In this document: piece after piece, positions 51,947 through 60,316 of the stretch
Layout: each line of letters begins with the position of its first letter
Numbering within the stretch: the first letter of the stretch is position 1
Source: Sinomonas notoginsengisoli
GTDB taxonomy: Bacteria; Actinomycetota; Actinomycetes; Actinomycetales; Micrococcaceae
DNA length: 64,000 nt
Direction: 5' to 3'
NCBI RefSeq assembly: GCF_021554725.1
Contig: NZ_JAIZDP010000001.1
Span: 248,001-312,000 of the forward strand
Position numbers and translations under genes: made by a program
Notes under the pieces: model-generated
The model's input: the letters and a program-made list of their open reading frames with translations, nothing else
Told to the model about the DNA's origin: nothing
Database searches by the model: none

Positions 51947-53044
51947 TCACTCGGCGGGGCGTATCCCGTCATCGCCCGCGGTGTCCTCGGTGCCCCGGCC
52001 CAGGCTCCCGATCCCGCGGTGCACACCGTGGCGCAGGATCCCCTCGGCCTCGGCGTCGAGCTCAGAGGGTTTCGCGGCCTGCGCCTCGAACGCTCGGGCG
52101 TCCTCCTCGAGGTCCGCCGCCTGTGGTGGAGCGGACGTCACGGGAACCGGTTCGTCCGTCTGGGCGACGTTGCCGAGCACCCCGCCGATGCCCTTGAGCG
52201 CCTCGCCGAGTTCGCTCGGGATGATCCAGAGCTTGTTCGAGCCGCCCTCGGCGATCTTGGGCAGCGTCTGGAGGTACTGGTAGGCAAGGAGCTTCTGGTC
52301 GGGGTTGCCCTGGTGGATCGCATCGAAGACCTTCTGGATGGCCTGCGCTTCGCCGTCCGCCTTGAGGACCGCAGCCTTCGCCTGGCCCTCGGCCTTGAGG
52401 ATCTGCGACTGCCGCTCGCCCTCGGCCGTGAGAATCGCCGATTGCTTGGTGCCCTCGGCCGTGAGGATGGCGGCGCGGCGGTCACGCTCGGCGCGCATCT
52501 GCTTCTCCATGGAGTCCTGGATCGAGTGCGGTGGGTCGATCGCCTTGAGTTCGACCCGTGAGACACGCAGACCCCAGCGGCCCGTCGCCTCATCGAGCAC
52601 TCCGCGGAGCTGGCCGTTGATCTGGTCGCGGGACGTCAGGGCCTCTTCGAGGTTGAGTCCACCGACGACGTTGCGCAGCGTGGTGATCGTGAGCTGCTCG
52701 ACGGCCTGGATGTAGTTGGCGATCTCGTAGGTCGCGGCGCGGGGGTCGGTGACCTGGAAGTAGACGACCGTGTCGATCGAGACCACGAGGTTGTCTGACG
52801 TGATGACCGGCTGAGGCGGGAACGAGACGACCTGCTCGCGCAGGTCGAGCAGGGGCAGGAGGCGGTCCACGAACGGGATGAGCAGCGTTAGGCCGGGGTT
52901 GAGCGTGCGCTGGTACTTGCCGAGGCGCTCGACGACGCCCGCGCGCGCCTGCGGGACGATCCGCACTGAGCGTCCGAGGACGATAGCGACGAACACGATG
53001 ACGGCGATGACGACGACGAGCAGAAGGATGCTTCCGGCGTCCAT
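51947..53044 (-). CDS. SPFH/Band 7 (stomatin-like) membrane protein
   Basis: 365 residues. One N-terminal membrane helix (ILLLVVVIAVIVFVAIVLG) precedes the SPFH domain (RLGKYQRTLNPGLTLLIPFVD). A coiled coil follows with near-repeats AILTAEGTKQS, AILTAEGERQS, ILKAEGQAKAA and VLKADGEAQ. Such proteins scaffold membrane domains and partner NfeD proteins; the NfeD gene lies 28 bp upstream in the same operon. The acidic C-terminal tail is variable. Confidence 0.93.
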   Translation of the reverse strand: MDAGSILLLVVVIAVIVFVAIVLGRSVRIVPQARAGVVERLGKYQRTLNPGLTLLIPFVDRLLPLLDLREQVVSFPPQPVITSDNLVVSIDTVVYFQVTDPRAATYEIANYIQAVEQLTITTLRNVVGGLNLEEALTSRDQINGQLRGVLDEATGRWGLRVSRVELKAIDPPHSIQDSMEKQMRAERDRRAAILTAEGTKQSAILTAEGERQSQILKAEGQAKAAVLKADGEAQAIQKVFDAIHQGNPDQKLLAYQYLQTLPKIAEGGSNKLWIIPSELGEALKGIGGVLGNVAQTDEPVPVTSAPPQAADLEEDARAFEAQAAKPSELDAEAEGILRHGVHRGIGSLGRGTEDTAGDDGIRPAE

Positions 53045-53072
53045 GGGTTTCCCCCTTGTGATGGTGGTGGAC

Positions 53073-53537
53073 CTAGCTTCTGTAGGGCGATGTGGTACCG
53101 CTTGGAGCCACGACCGCGGTCGCCCCGTCGATCGCGACGACCTTGACGACGTCCCCGGGCAGGAACTCGCCGCGCTCGGCGCGGGCGGTCCAGACGTCGC
53201 CGCCGATCTTCACGAGCCCGCGGCCTGCGTCGACGGGCTCGACGACGGTGGCCGACGCCCCCAGGAGGCGGTCGATGTTGGTCCGGGCGTCCTCGATCGA
53301 GGGGCGCATGTGCTTGACGGCGATCGGACGGACAAACGCGATCATCGCCACCGAGACGAGAGCGAAGACGAGGGCCTGCAGCCATGCCGGGCCACCGAGA
53401 AGTGCCGTTACGAGCGCGGCGAGGGCGCCGCCGGAGAGCATGACGAAGACGAGGCTCAGGCTTAGCATCTCGATCCCGCCCAGCACGAGCGCCAGCACGA
53501 GCCACACCATCCAGGCGTTGTGTTCGAACCAGTCCAT
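53073..53537 (-). CDS. NfeD-like membrane protein
   Basis: 154 residues. Two to three membrane segments (MVWLVLALVLGGIEMLSLSL; WLQALVFALVSVAMIAFVRP) precede a small OB-fold domain (ASATVVEPVDAGRGLVKIGGDVW). It lacks the ClpP-like protease domain of long NfeD. It works with SPFH proteins as an interacting membrane partner. ATG 53537 is chosen for the AGGAGGG ribosome site; a longer reading adds 12 residues with no support. Confidence 0.9.
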   Translation of the reverse strand: MDWFEHNAWMVWLVLALVLGGIEMLSLSLVFVMLSGGALAALVTALLGGPAWLQALVFALVSVAMIAFVRPIAVKHMRPSIEDARTNIDRLLGASATVVEPVDAGRGLVKIGGDVWTARAERGEFLPGDVVKVVAIDGATAVVAPSGTTSPYRS

Positions 53538-53609
53538 CCCGTCCCTCCTGACGCAGCGGACCTCTGCTCCCACATTAGTCCAGTCGCCGCGGGCCGTTCC
53601 TCTCGCATC

Positions 53610-53633
53610 GGTTGCGGTTCGGCAACCGCAACC
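53610..53633 (-). terminator. Terminator of the MocR-type regulator gene
   Basis: A perfect 10-bp stem GGTTGCGGTT / AACCGCAACC with loop CGGC, past the mocR stop on the minus strand. Confidence 0.65.
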
Positions 53634-53654
53634 AGTGCCCGGCGCGCAGCGCCT

Positions 53655-55052
53655 TCACACGGCGATGAGGGGAGCCACGCTGGGCCCCGCGGAGCCGTCC
53701 TGGGCCGCGGCCGCCAGCGCCGCCACGGCCGAGCGCAGTTCGTCGGGCGACGCCGTGAACGGCAGCCGCAGCCGGTGCTCGAAGGCCCCATTGACGCCGA
53801 ACCGGGGCCCCGCGGTGAGGGCCACGCCGTGCAATCGGGATGCCATGACGAGCCGCGAGGAGGACATCGGCGTGCAATCCGCCCAGACGGCCATCCCGCC
53901 GTTGGGCGCGGGAACGGTCCACCCGGGGAAGTACGCCGTGAGGGCCGTGATGAGGGCGCGGAGCCCCTCGCCCAGCCGCGCGCGGCGCTCAGCGACGAGG
54001 ACGTCTTCGTGCTCGAGGAGCTCGGCGGCGACGAGCTGCTCGAGTACGGGCGTGCCGAGGTCGTGGCTCGTACGCGCCTGCGCGAGGCGGCCCACGGTTG
54101 ATCGCGGGGCACGGATCCAGCCGACGCGGAGCCCGCCCCACGCGAGCTTGGCCAGACCGCCGAGCGTGACGGCCGAGGGCGAGAATGCGGCGAGCGGAGG
54201 GAGCGGACCCCGGCTGATGTCGAGCAGTGCCGTCGTCTCGTCCGCCAGGAGCAGCGTGCCGGATCGGGCCGCCAGCCGCGCGAGCCGCTCCCTCCCCGCG
54301 ACGTCGAGGCTCCCGCCGGTCGGGTTGTGGAAGTCTGGCATGACGTAGGCCAGGACGGGCGACGAGGCCCGGAACGCGGCCTCGGCGGCGTCGAGGTCCC
54401 AGCCGGTGGGGCTCACCGGGAGCGGGACGAGGCGCGCCTTCGCCGCGAGCAGCGCGTCCATGGCGTGCGGATAGGTGGGCTGCTCGACCGCGGCCCGGTC
54501 GCCGGAGGAGACGAGCAGGCCGACCACGAGCGCGATCGCGTGCTGGACCCCGTTCGTGATCATGATCTGGTCCGGATCGGTCGGGACACTGCGGCGCGCG
54601 AAGTGCTCCGCGACGGCTATCCGAAGCCGGGGAAGCCCCACGATCTCGTACCCGGAGCGGCCGAGCTCTGGGCCGAGCGACGCGACGGCGCGCCCGGCGC
54701 ACTCAGCGACGATACTGGCCGCAGGCATCGCCGCCTTCGTGAGGTCGAGGATCCCTGCCTCGTCCACCGCCGGCACGCCCGGCGGGGCCGGGAGCACGAT
54801 GTAGCTTCCCGACCCGCGGACGCTGTCGAGGCAGCCCAGCTCGCGCAGCCGTGCGTACGCGGCGGCGATCGTGGTGCGTGAGAGCCCGAGCGTCCTCGCG
54901 AGGTCCCGTTCGGCGGGCAGGCGCGTGCCGTCGGGGAGCCGCCCGTCGAGGGCCAAGAGCCGGAGGCGCTCGGCGAGCTCGGTGTACGCGGGGCCTCGTC
55001 CGGCCCACGATCCGAGGAGCGTTGTGAGCCGCTGGGACGTCACGGAGGCCAT
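53655..55052 (-). CDS. MocR-type GntR/aminotransferase-fold regulator
   Basis: 465 residues. N-terminal GntR winged helix (RLPAERDLARTLGLSRTTIA) joined to a class I aminotransferase-like domain with VMPDFHNPTGG and the PLP lysine in GGLAKLAWGGLRVGW. The family senses PLP or amino-acid aldimines to regulate a neighbouring gene. The YczE-like membrane gene is divergent, a pairing known for MocR-family regulators. ATG 55052 lies six bases after TAGAGT, so it is leaderless. Confidence 0.88.
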   Translation of the reverse strand: MASVTSQRLTTLLGSWAGRGPAYTELAERLRLLALDGRLPDGTRLPAERDLARTLGLSRTTIAAAYARLRELGCLDSVRGSGSYIVLPAPPGVPAVDEAGILDLTKAAMPAASIVAECAGRAVASLGPELGRSGYEIVGLPRLRIAVAEHFARRSVPTDPDQIMITNGVQHAIALVVGLLVSSGDRAAVEQPTYPHAMDALLAAKARLVPLPVSPTGWDLDAAEAAFRASSPVLAYVMPDFHNPTGGSLDVAGRERLARLAARSGTLLLADETTALLDISRGPLPPLAAFSPSAVTLGGLAKLAWGGLRVGWIRAPRSTVGRLAQARTSHDLGTPVLEQLVAAELLEHEDVLVAERRARLGEGLRALITALTAYFPGWTVPAPNGGMAVWADCTPMSSSRLVMASRLHGVALTAGPRFGVNGAFEHRLRLPFTASPDELRSAVAALAAAAQDGSAGPSVAPLIAV

Positions 55053-55058
55053 GAGGCC

Positions 55059-55064
55059 ACTCTA
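55059..55064 (-). promoter_or_regulatory. -10 of a leaderless promoter for the MocR-type gene
   Basis: TAGAGT on the minus strand, six bases before the ATG. Confidence 0.45.
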
Positions 55065-55069
55065 TCCAT

Positions 55070-55094
55070 ATTGGCTCTGTTCGAAGAGTCCAAT
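55070..55094. promoter_or_regulatory. Candidate MocR operator
   Basis: An interrupted palindrome: ATTGG (55070-55074) with CCAAT (55090-55094), and CTCT with AGAG inside, in the gap between the divergent genes. It is close to both promoters. Confidence 0.45.
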
Positions 55095-55113
55095 TCCTTC
55101 GAGGATGGAACCC

Positions 55114-55776
55114 ATGACCCGCTTCCTCACGACCACCCGCCTGCCGATCCGCCTCGGCAGGCTCTTCCTCGGCCTCTTCCTCTACGGGATCGCGATTGCC
55201 CTCCTGCTGCGCTCCGGGCTTGGATCCTCCCCGTGGGACGTGCTGGGCCAAGGGATCGCGTGCGTGAGCGGGCTGAGCTTCGGCACTGCCACGGTGGCCA
55301 TCAGCGTCGTCGTGCTCGCCGGGTGGATTCCGCTGCGGCAGCGGCCGGGCTGGGGAACGCTCTTCAATACCGTGCTCATCGGGCCGTTCGCGGATCTGGG
55401 ACTCGCGTGGATCCCCGCGGGGCACGACGTCGCGTGGCAGGCCGGCGCGCTCGCCGGCGGTCTCGTTCTGCTCGCCGCGGCCTCCGCCCTGTACATCGGC
55501 GCGGGTCTGGGGCCTGGCCCGCGGGACGGGCTCATGACAGGCCTCGTGGGCCGCACCGGCTGGGCCGTGTGGATCGTGCGTTCGGGGATCGAGCTCTCGG
55601 TCGTGGCCCTCGGCTGGCTGCTCGGCGGCACCGTGGGGATTGGGACGGCCGTGTTCGCATTCGGCATCGGCCCGCTCATCCAGGCCGCGATGCGGGTGCT
55701 GCGCGTGGACCTCCGGCGCCCGGCCGCCGGGACGCGGGTGCGTGAGGAGGCGGTCAGCGCCGCCTCAGCACGCTGA
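55114..55776 (+). CDS. YczE/YitT-like membrane protein
   Basis: 220 residues with about five membrane segments, including LGRLFLGLFLYGIAIALLLRSGLGSSPWDV and GLGPGPRDGLMTGLVGR, the family's repeated Gly/Pro/Asp signature. The substrate is unknown; MocR-linked members are suspected to move vitamin B6-related or other small molecules. ATG 55114 has GAGGA at the right spacing; the ATG at 55105 abuts that site. The last 23 bases overlap the convergent rlmA-like gene. Confidence 0.82.
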   Translation: MTRFLTTTRLPIRLGRLFLGLFLYGIAIALLLRSGLGSSPWDVLGQGIACVSGLSFGTATVAISVVVLAGWIPLRQRPGWGTLFNTVLIGPFADLGLAWIPAGHDVAWQAGALAGGLVLLAAASALYIGAGLGPGPRDGLMTGLVGRTGWAVWIVRSGIELSVVALGWLLGGTVGIGTAVFAFGIGPLIQAAMRVLRVDLRRPAAGTRVREEAVSAASAR

Positions 55777-56614
55777 GCTCCACCGCGGCCGTCGCCGCGA
55801 GCTCCTCGCCTCCGATCAGGCGCTCGAGCTCCTCGCGGCCCGTGTGGTGCCCGGCGGGTCCCATCTGGGCCAGGTCGGCGCCCGCCTCGGGGGACAGGAC
55901 CAGGGGGAACGCCAGTTCTGCGCGGGACACCGGCTCCCAGTGGCCCTGGGCCGCGTGCTCGAGCTCCTCGGCCTTGCCCTCTGGCACCGCGAGCAGCGGC
56001 AGCCGGGAACGGAGCTCGGCGAGGTGCCCGGGCAGCGGGGTGACCGCCAACAGAAGGCCGCCACGCCGGGTGACACGCGCGAACTCCGGCAGATTCCGGG
56101 GGGCGAACACATCCAGCACCGCGTTGATGCTTGCGGCTGCGAGCGGCAACGGCCGCCACACGTCCCACACCACCGCTGCGACGCCGGGGATCTTCGCGGC
56201 CCTGCGCAGCGCGTGTGGTGAGAGGTCGAGCGCGACGGCGCGTGCACGGCGTCGTGCGCCGCCGCGCCCCCCAGCATCCAGGACCGCGGCAAGGTAGTAG
56301 CCGGTCCCCGCGCCGGCGTCGAGGACCGCTGGGCCATCCGGCAGCCGCGTGCATGCGTCGACGAGCGCGCGGACGATCGGGGTGTAGTGGCCGGCCGCGA
56401 GAAAGCGGTCCCGTGCGAGGACCATCTCGGCCGTGTCCGGCGTGAGCCGGCTCCCGCGGCCGGTGAGGAAGTTGATATACCCCTGCCGCGCGGCGTCGTA
56501 CCGGTGGCCCTCGGCGCACACGAGCATCCGACGGCTGCTCGCGTCCGGATCCCAATCGGCGCCGCAGTGGGGGCAGATCAGCAGGTCTAGGGCGTCGGTG
56601 AGCACGGCTCCCAT
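55754..56614 (-). CDS. RlmA-type 23S rRNA guanine-N1 methyltransferase
   Basis: 286 residues. The N-terminal zinc finger (LICPHCG, then VCAEGHRYD) and HRYDAARQGYINFL are those of RlmA; the SAM site is VLDAGAGTGYYLAAVLD. Members methylate G745 or G748; RlmAII (TlrB) confers tylosin resistance, but I cannot assign the target base. Just after the SAM site is a GGRGGARRRARA insert from a region rich in the dispersed repeat. ATG 56614 fits homologues; the longer reading has no support. Confidence 0.85.
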   Translation of the reverse strand: MGAVLTDALDLLICPHCGADWDPDASSRRMLVCAEGHRYDAARQGYINFLTGRGSRLTPDTAEMVLARDRFLAAGHYTPIVRALVDACTRLPDGPAVLDAGAGTGYYLAAVLDAGGRGGARRRARAVALDLSPHALRRAAKIPGVAAVVWDVWRPLPLAAASINAVLDVFAPRNLPEFARVTRRGGLLLAVTPLPGHLAELRSRLPLLAVPEGKAEELEHAAQGHWEPVSRAELAFPLVLSPEAGADLAQMGPAGHHTGREELERLIGGEELAATAAVELSVLRRR

Positions 56615-56667
56615 CGTATCGGCGGTTCGACTCGGCGTAGCGGCGGGAACTGGAAGGCGGGCGTGCG

Positions 56668-56673
56668 TAGTAT
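56668..56673 (+). promoter_or_regulatory. -10 of a leaderless promoter for the S9 peptidase
   Basis: TAGTAT, seven bases before ATG 56681. Confidence 0.45.
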
Positions 56674-56680
56674 CCACCTC

Positions 56681-58690
56681 ATGCTGCCCGAACACGTGGA
56701 CCTCATCCGATCCCTCTCCGCGCCCACCGTTCACCCTGCGGCGGACCGGTGCGCCGTCGCCGTGACCCGGCCTGACTTCCGTGCTGACGCCACCGTCGGC
56801 CAGCTCTGGGAGGTCCCGCTCGGTGGAGGGCCGGCCCGCCTCCTCACGCGCGGATTCCGCGACACCGTGCCGCAGTACTCACCCGACGGCAGGATCCTCG
56901 CGTTCCTGCGCGCCGAGCCCGAGGGCAAGCCGCAGCTCGCGGTCGTCGATGCCAGAGGGGGCGAGCCGCGGATTCTCACCGGCGCCCCGCTCGGAGTGGC
57001 CCAGTTCACGTTCTCGCCAGACGGCTCGCGCATCGCCTATACGGCGCGGGTCCCCGAAGCGGGACGGTACGGCTCCACCGAAGGGGTCGGAGCCGGCTCC
57101 GAAGACCCACGCCTCATCCGTGACCTCAACTACCGGATGAACGGGGTGGGCTACACCGGGGACCAGCGCCTGCGCCTGTTCGTCCTCGACGTCCCGCCGC
57201 TCGACGCGGAGCCGTTCGTCCCCGCGCGCGGCCGCGCCGCAGCCGACGAGGAGCACGCTTCCGACGGTGCAGGAGAGCCGGACTTGGGCCTGCCGCAGGC
57301 CCGCGAGCTCACGGATGGGAGCGTGGACCACGCCGAGCCGCGGTTCAGCGCAGACGGGGCATGGATCTACACGGTGTCCAGGTTCGATCCGGCCGCGCTC
57401 GACACGCTGGAGCGGCGGGCGGTTCGCACACCCGTAAGCGGCGGGGAGAGCGAAGCCCTCGACCTCGGCACGCCAGACGCCGCGTCCGTCGAGGCGATCG
57501 CCGAGGCACCCGACGGCTCCGGGGTGTACCTCATCGCGTCCTCCCTCGGCGCGTCCGGGACAGACTTCATTGGCCGGGCCGCACACCTCTTCTGGCACAC
57601 CCCGGCGAACCCCACGACCGTGCGCCTCACCGCCGAGGGCGACGACCTCGGCGAGGCCCCCGACGCCCTCCAGGTGGCAGACGACGGCCGTGCCCTCGTG
57701 CTCGACCGCACCCGCGGCATCGTCCGGCTCCTCGCGTTCACCCCCGACGGGCGGCGCGAGGAGCTGACCGGAACACCGTTCGTGGTGACCGGCGTGGATG
57801 AGGCTGCGGGCACCGTCGTGCTCGCCGCGGCCGACGCCGACGGGCCGGGTGAGCTCTACCGGCTCACCGAGGGCGGGGCGCTGGACCGCCTCACCGACGC
57901 CAACGCGCCCCTGCGGGAGGCCGCCGTGCCCTTGGCGCCGGTCGAGTTCACCGGCAGGAGCGCCGACGGGACGGACGTCCACGGGTGGGTGGTGCTTCCG
58001 GACGGCGAGGGACCGCACCCGACGCTCCTGATGATCCACGGCGGCCCGTTCGCCCAGTACACAGGCGCGTGGTTCGACGAGGCGCAGGTCTATGCGGGAG
58101 CGGGCTACGCGGTGCTCATGTGCAATCCGCGCGGTGCAGCCGGATACGGCGAGGCGCACGCGCGCGCCATCAGGGGTTGCATGGGCAGCGTCGACCTCGA
58201 GGACGTGCTCGGTTTCCTCGACTCGGCGCTCGCAGCCTTCGGCGAGCTGGATGCAGACCGGCTCGGCATCCTCGGGGGCTCCTACGGCGGGTACCTCACC
58301 GCGTGGACCATCGCGCACGACCATCGGTTCAAGGCCGCCATTGTGGAGCGTGGCTTCCTCGACCCGCTCAGCTTCATCGGCTCGAGTGACATCGGATGGT
58401 TCTTCCCCGGCGAGTACACGGGCTGGGATCCCACGGCAGTGGAAGCCCAGAGCCCCATGGCCTGCGTCGGGGACGTGCGCACGCCGACTCTCGTGGTCCA
58501 CTCCGAGGAGGACTGGCGGTGCCCGATCGAGCAAGCCCAGAGGTACTACACCGCGCTCAAGCTCGGCGGTGTGGACGCCGAACTGCTCATCTTCCCCGGA
58601 GAGAACCACGAGCTGTCCCGGTCCGGGACGCCCCATCACCGCCGCGCGCGATTCGAGCACATCCTGCGGTGGTTCGGAGAGCACGTCTGA
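56681..58690 (+). CDS. S9 family prolyl oligopeptidase / acylaminoacyl peptidase
   Basis: 669 residues. An N-terminal beta-propeller (repeats such as FTFSPDGSRIAY) and a C-terminal alpha/beta hydrolase with nucleophile Ser in GILGGSYGGYLTAW, Asp in LVVHSEEDWRCPIE and His in PGENHELSRSG. It hydrolyses short peptides or removes acylated N-terminal residues in the cytoplasm. The start is fixed at MLPEHVDLIRS by the -10 position; an ATG six codons earlier overlaps the hexamer. Confidence 0.93.
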   Translation: MLPEHVDLIRSLSAPTVHPAADRCAVAVTRPDFRADATVGQLWEVPLGGGPARLLTRGFRDTVPQYSPDGRILAFLRAEPEGKPQLAVVDARGGEPRILTGAPLGVAQFTFSPDGSRIAYTARVPEAGRYGSTEGVGAGSEDPRLIRDLNYRMNGVGYTGDQRLRLFVLDVPPLDAEPFVPARGRAAADEEHASDGAGEPDLGLPQARELTDGSVDHAEPRFSADGAWIYTVSRFDPAALDTLERRAVRTPVSGGESEALDLGTPDAASVEAIAEAPDGSGVYLIASSLGASGTDFIGRAAHLFWHTPANPTTVRLTAEGDDLGEAPDALQVADDGRALVLDRTRGIVRLLAFTPDGRREELTGTPFVVTGVDEAAGTVVLAAADADGPGELYRLTEGGALDRLTDANAPLREAAVPLAPVEFTGRSADGTDVHGWVVLPDGEGPHPTLLMIHGGPFAQYTGAWFDEAQVYAGAGYAVLMCNPRGAAGYGEAHARAIRGCMGSVDLEDVLGFLDSALAAFGELDADRLGILGGSYGGYLTAWTIAHDHRFKAAIVERGFLDPLSFIGSSDIGWFFPGEYTGWDPTAVEAQSPMACVGDVRTPTLVVHSEEDWRCPIEQAQRYYTALKLGGVDAELLIFPGENHELSRSGTPHHRRARFEHILRWFGEHV

Positions 58691-58703
58691 GATCTGCGGC
58701 GCC

Positions 58704-59363
58704 CTAGAAGCCAAGCGTCCGGGCGGCCAGCTCGGGGGTGGGGTGCGCCCACCGGGCCGCGTACTCATCGTTGGAGCACAACGAGCGCGACTCGGCCTTG
58801 TCCAGGTACAGAGTGCCCGCGAGGTGGTCGGTCTCGTGCTGCACGATGCGTGCCTGCCAGCCCCCGAACTCGGCGGTCCGCGCCTCGCCGTCCGGCCCAG
58901 TCCACCGGGCCCCCACCCGCGCCGCCCTTCGGACCACGGCGGTGTAGCCGCGGACCGAGAGACAGCCCTCGAAGAACTCAGCGCGCCCGTCTCCGAGGGG
59001 AATGTACGCGGGGTTGAGCATCGCGAGGAAGGGCAGAGGGGTGCGGCCGCGGGCCCGCGCGACGTCCTCATCGGCCGCCCACGTGTCCTCGAGCACCGCC
59101 AGCTGCAGCGGGAGGCCGATCTGCGGTGCCGCGAGCCCCACGCCAGGAGCGGCGTGCATGGTGCGGCGCATCACCACGACGAGGGCCGCCAGGAGCTCGG
59201 CGTCGAGCTGGCCGTCGAAGGGCACGGCCCGGGTGCGCAGGACGGGATGCCCGGCCTGCACGATCGGCGGGTGGTCCTCGGCGGCCACGATCTCCGCTGC
59301 AGCCTCGGCGATGCGTGCGGCAGGCCAGTCGCTCCCGGGTGCGGGCCTGGTGGATGGAGTCAT
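58704..59363 (-). CDS. def: Peptide deformylase
   Basis: 219 residues. All three metal-site motifs are present: GVGLAAPQIG, EGCLSVRGY (Cys ligand) and QHETDHLAGTLY (HExxH). It removes the formyl group from nascent proteins. It is longer than housekeeping Def because of an N-terminal extension of about 30 residues. ATG 59363 lies six bases after TAGGCT, so it is leaderless, and the hexamer starts with the TAG stop of the preceding lipoprotein gene. Confidence 0.95.
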   Translation of the reverse strand: MTPSTRPAPGSDWPAARIAEAAAEIVAAEDHPPIVQAGHPVLRTRAVPFDGQLDAELLAALVVVMRRTMHAAPGVGLAAPQIGLPLQLAVLEDTWAADEDVARARGRTPLPFLAMLNPAYIPLGDGRAEFFEGCLSVRGYTAVVRRAARVGARWTGPDGEARTAEFGGWQARIVQHETDHLAGTLYLDKAESRSLCSNDEYAARWAHPTPELAARTLGF

Positions 59364-59369
59364 AGCGCA

Positions 59370-59375
59370 AGCCTA
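59370..59375 (-). promoter_or_regulatory. -10 of def, built on the lipoprotein stop codon
   Basis: TAGGCT on the minus strand; its TAG (59373-59375) is the stop codon of the upstream gene. Confidence 0.45.
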
Positions 59376-60296
59376 GGGCCGCTGACCCGTCCATCCGCAG
59401 GCCGAGCCGACGAAGCCGTACAGCGCCGCGCGTAGTGCGGGTGACGCCTCGGCCTTGACGACACCCGAGGAGTCGCCTGCTTCAAGTCTTAACGGGATGA
59501 GGGTGCCGACCTTGTCCTCGGCGACGACATGGGGATCGCAGCGGGCAGGACGGACGGAGAGCTTCACCGTGCTGCCGGGGGCGAGGACGACGCCGCGGGG
59601 CCAAGGCTGTGCCGGGTCCTCCGCCAGGAGCGTGGTTCCCTCCACCGAGGTGAGCGTCACGGAGGCCCTCCGTGGGGCGCCGGCGCCCCACGGCCCCCCG
59701 GTGGAGAGCCCGGCGGTGGCGGGGGCCGAGGGTGGCCCGGCGCGGAGAGTGAGTACGGTGGTTTCCGCCTCAGCGCTCGGTTCGAGGGTGTCGTCGAGGC
59801 GCAGGGCCACCAGTGAGGCCACTGTGGCCTCGAAGCATCCCTGGGTGTGGATGCGGCCGAGTACGGCGTGCGGATCAGTGGCACGCACGAGCCGCTCGGT
59901 GCCATCGGCGAGCCGCAGGCGGACGGAGGGCGCGGCGTCTTCAGCGGCGGGGGTGTCGTCCGTTGATGGAGCGGCGCATCGGGGACTGGCCGCAACGGCG
60001 GGCAGGCTCGTGGTCTGCCCCGGCTCGAACCGGGTGGACCCGGTCCAGACGGCGCCGTCGGCGAATCGCGGGTCGCTCAGCTCGGCCCGGACCAGGGTGA
60101 ACCCCGAGACGGACGTGTTCGTGACCTGCAGGACAATGGTTCCGCTCGCGTACCCGTCCCTGAACTGGTCAACGGCGACGGTCATGGGGCCGTTGCTCGC
60201 GGACGGGGACGGTGGTTCGGGCGGTGGCGAGCACGCCGTGGCCGTGCTGAGGGCGGCTGCGAGCAGCAGTGCTCCGAAGAGCCCGCGCGGATGCAT
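59373..60296 (-). CDS. Predicted lipoprotein of unknown function
   Basis: 307 residues. The signal MHPRGLFGALLLAAALSTATAC (Cys22 lipidated) is followed by a Pro/Ser linker and two beta-rich segments (VLQVTNTSVSGFTLVRAELS; KLSVRPARCDPHVV) that look like immunoglobulin- or fibronectin-like folds. It has four further cysteines, which may form disulfides outside the cell. I recognise no family. It precedes def on the same strand and may be cotranscribed with it. Confidence 0.7.
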   Translation of the reverse strand: MHPRGLFGALLLAAALSTATACSPPPEPPSPSASNGPMTVAVDQFRDGYASGTIVLQVTNTSVSGFTLVRAELSDPRFADGAVWTGSTRFEPGQTTSLPAVAASPRCAAPSTDDTPAAEDAAPSVRLRLADGTERLVRATDPHAVLGRIHTQGCFEATVASLVALRLDDTLEPSAEAETTVLTLRAGPPSAPATAGLSTGGPWGAGAPRRASVTLTSVEGTTLLAEDPAQPWPRGVVLAPGSTVKLSVRPARCDPHVVAEDKVGTLIPLRLEAGDSSGVVKAEASPALRAALYGFVGSACGWTGQRP

Positions 60297-60316
60297 GTGT
60301 CCAGCGTGGCACATCC

